Shown here piece by piece: positions 19,867-21,836 of a DNA stretch of 21,836 nt. The position numbers were made by a program, and so were the translations under genes. The DNA is from a virus: positions 1-21,836 of the IMG/VR virus record IMGVR_UViG_3300046000_008157. The stretch is one strand, 5' to 3'. A model generated the notes under the pieces. The model was given only the letters and a program-made list of their open reading frames with translations, did not search any database and was not told the origin of the DNA. The first letter of the stretch is position 1. Each line of letters begins with the position of its first letter.

Positions 19867-21836
19867 TCAGCCCCCAAGGGTGCGCCCGAAGATGTCTCGG
19901 ACGAGGCGTTCTTCTTGCTGCCGGTTCAGATAGTTCTGGAACGAGTTCAGCGCCCCGCCGATGGCCCCAGTGTAAGCCGAGGCTCGCCCCATCCGCCCCG
20001 CCGCCAGCGCGTTGGCTTCTTGGCCCATGATGTTGCCGGCAGAGGTGCCAAATCCGGACGCCGCGTTGCCCATCTGGGTGCTAGTAGATCGGCCGATGCC
20101 CGCAATATCTGAGAGTCTTCCAAACGCCCGGTCATACTCCTGCGACGCCGTATCCTGCGCAAACCGCTGACCGGCCTTCATCGCACCGCCCGACAGGAAA
20201 TTGCCCCGCGAAGCCTGCATGCGCTCCAGCGCTTTCAGCCCCTCGCCCAGACGGAACCCGTAGCCCGGGTCCATCTCCAGCATCTGCTGCTGCGAGCCTT
20301 GGCCGCCGAAGCCCATTGCACCGGACAGGCGCTCCAGCGCCTTTGTGCCGGCAGTGCGGTACGGTTCCAGCAGGCCTTTCTGGTACTCGAACATCTCTCG
20401 CTGCAAAGCGAGCGCGTTTGCCGCAGCCTGCGACTGCGTTTCTGCGGCCTTCTCTGCAGCGTTGGCTTCCAGCACGCCCCCGACGACGCTGCCGACGCCG
20501 CCTACGACGGCCTGGCCGACGGGGCTGGTGACGAGTTTGACGGCTTTGTCAAGGAGGCTGCCGCCACTCAGAACATTTGACGGAATGTTGGTGCCGCTCG
20601 TCAAAATGCCCGTGCCCGCAACGCCGGCCCCTTCGGCGGCCGCGACATCAGACATGCCGGAAAGAAAATCGCCGCCACCCCCAGCGGCGCCGGCTCCAGC
20701 GGCGCCGGTTGCGCCAGTAGCAGCAACGTCTGCGGCGGTGGGAACAGTAGCGCCGCCTCCGCCACCAAGACCAGTTACCGCAGTACCAGCACCAGTCACC
20801 CCAGCGTTGAGCGCCGCCATGCCCGCGTCAACGCCCATGCCGGCAGCAAAACCGGCATCTGCCGGAATGCCCGCCAGATCAGCAATCGTGCCCACCGAAG
20901 GGGGCGTTGACGTAATCGCCGCAGTGGGGTCAGCCAACGTGCCAAACTCAAACGTTGGCGGCGTGACCGTTGATCCCGGCGGCAGGTTTGCCAGCGGCGT
21001 CACCGTTGATGTTGCCGTCGGCAGCGGAGTCATAGCCGACGTGGGCGTCGTCAAGTAGTCCAACTGCAACAGTTCAGTTGGCGTCAGGTTCTCGTACGCG
21101 CCCCCGGTCAACGCGTTGACAGACGGCGTCGTGGGTGCAGTTGCCGGCGCTTGAACGTTGGGCGCCATGACGTTGGTGACGGTCTGGTTACTGAGCGGCG
21201 CAAGGTCATAGACCTGAGTCTGCGGCGGCGGGCTGATCTGCCCCAGCACATCCGACGGCAAAGTCGCCAAGTCCGCCGCGGTCAGCGCGCCGCCGGTCCC
21301 CCCCAGAAGCGCATTGACGCCCACCATTTCCGCAGCGGTTGCCGGCGCAATCACGCCAGGCGCCATAGCTTCTGCAATGCCCAGTGCACTGCCGGCACCT
21401 GCACCTGCGCCCGCTCCAGCCCCAGCGCCGCCCAACAGCGAATTGATGCCCGCGCCAAGACCGGCCAACCCGAGGCCGGCGCCGAAGACCTTGATCATCG
21501 GCTTGATCATGTCGCCGATGTCGGAGCCTCCAATCTTGATGTCTTCGACGTTGCCTTCTGGCGTTACCAGACCCCAGTAAGTGTTGAACGTGCGGCGATC
21601 GGGGTGCTTCCAGCGCAGGTCGTAGCCAGAGGCGCGAAGGCTATCGATGGCCGCCTTGGCTTGAGGCGTATATTGCTGCCCAACTTCTAGCGGCATAAAA
21701 CCGCCGTTCGGGTCGGGCTGCATTTCAATCATGGGCTCATACACTTTTCCCCGGAAGCCCGTTGCCTGCAGAACCTGCTCCCACGGACCCACATATTTCA
21801 TGGTCTCCGGGTTGCCATACGCCGGGTCATTGGCCC
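19867..21836 (-). CDS. Putative internal virion / DNA transfer protein (open at right edge)
   Basis: At least 644 residues. The N-terminal 90 residues form a small charged domain (YDLRWKHPDRRTFNTYWG). Then come Ala/Gly repeats (residues 126-137 alternate Gly and Ala), a long Thr/Pro/Ala-rich linker and a Gly-rich hydrophobic stretch near 425-445. The C-terminal 200 residues are helical and carry DPGYGFRLGEGLKALERMQA, RGNFLSGGAMKAGQRFAQD and SQEYDRAFGRLSDIAG, a pattern I know from P22 gp7-like DNA transfer proteins. An ATG exists at 21801, but the frame stays open with good codon use to the edge (ANDPAYGNPET before it) and the spacing to GGAG is too short, so the true start is probably outside. 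Confidence 0.7.
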   Translation of the reverse strand, partial: ANDPAYGNPETMKYVGPWEQVLQATGFRGKVYEPMIEMQPDPNGGFMPLEVGQQYTPQAKAAIDSLRASGYDLRWKHPDRRTFNTYWGLVTPEGNVEDIKIGGSDIGDMIKPMIKVFGAGLGLAGLGAGINSLLGGAGAGAGAGAGAGSALGIAEAMAPGVIAPATAAEMVGVNALLGGTGGALTAADLATLPSDVLGQISPPPQTQVYDLAPLSNQTVTNVMAPNVQAPATAPTTPSVNALTGGAYENLTPTELLQLDYLTTPTSAMTPLPTATSTVTPLANLPPGSTVTPPTFEFGTLADPTAAITSTPPSVGTIADLAGIPADAGFAAGMGVDAGMAALNAGVTGAGTAVTGLGGGGGATVPTAADVAATGATGAAGAGAAGGGGDFLSGMSDVAAAEGAGVAGTGILTSGTNIPSNVLSGGSLLDKAVKLVTSPVGQAVVGGVGSVVGGVLEANAAEKAAETQSQAAANALALQREMFEYQKGLLEPYRTAGTKALERLSGAMGFGGQGSQQQMLEMDPGYGFRLGEGLKALERMQASRGNFLSGGAMKAGQRFAQDTASQEYDRAFGRLSDIAGIGRSTSTQMGNAASGFGTSAGNIMGQEANALAAGRMGRASAYTGAIGGALNSFQNYLNRQQEERLVRDIFGRTLGG

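Noticed and set aside
1-21836. tRNA genes, CRISPR arrays and insertion sequences
   Set aside because: No cloverleaf, regular direct-repeat array, transposase or terminal inverted repeats were recognised by eye; a tRNA or repeat-finder run would settle it.

Overview
The window is part of a tailed bacteriophage genome, most likely podovirus-like. The evidence is a terminase small/large pair, a holin with an M15 peptidase, and a run of large Ala/Gly-rich proteins of the internal-virion (DNA ejection) type. A complete phage replication and recombination set is also present: primase-helicase, VRR-NUC nuclease, YqaJ exonuclease and a DUF1071-type annealing protein. The DNA is GC-rich, Shine-Dalgarno sites are strong, and many genes overlap by ATGA or TAATG. 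No integrase, tRNA, CRISPR array or insertion sequence was seen. A GC-rich betaproteobacterial host (Burkholderiales-like) is my inference from the style of the proteins, not something the sequence proves.

Layout. Positions 1-2687 read leftward: small terminase, an unknown 184-aa protein, a 391-aa protein with a C-terminal ADP-ribosyltransferase domain, and the start of the large terminase running off the left edge. Positions 2688-3384 hold no gene; they contain an AT-rich dyad and a leader hairpin. Positions 3385-6934 read rightward: a cluster of small genes, nearly all unknown, with repeated hairpin leaders and three hydrophobic microproteins, ending with a terminator placed just before the last gene. 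Positions 6903-10693 read leftward: a tightly coupled five-gene replication operon (winged helix, VRR-NUC, small DNA-binding-like protein, unknown, primase-helicase). Positions 10694-10849 are a divergent control region with a perfect 14-bp palindrome. Positions 10850-15949 read rightward: the recombination genes followed by a chain of small overlapping accessory genes ending in three small membrane proteins. Positions 15943-16687 read leftward: M15 endolysin, holin and a membrane-anchored coiled-coil protein. Positions 16687-21836 read leftward: three internal-virion-like proteins, the last running off the right edge.

How it fits together. Both ends carry leftward late genes. If the genome is circularly permuted or circularises, the late operon would run from the terminase genes out of the left edge through head and tail genes, and re-enter at the right edge with the ejection proteins and the lysis cassette. 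The genes between are early and middle genes in three divergent or convergent blocks. The most interesting points are three. First, the ADP-ribosyltransferase gene has a GC-rich front and a markedly AT-rich ART body, and shares a short VNAL-type motif with the internal virion proteins, so it may be a virion-delivered effector. Second, a hairpin followed by a GATAA-like sequence and a Shine-Dalgarno recurs four times in the early cluster. Third, a dyad is centred on a 12-bp palindrome in the main divergent control region.
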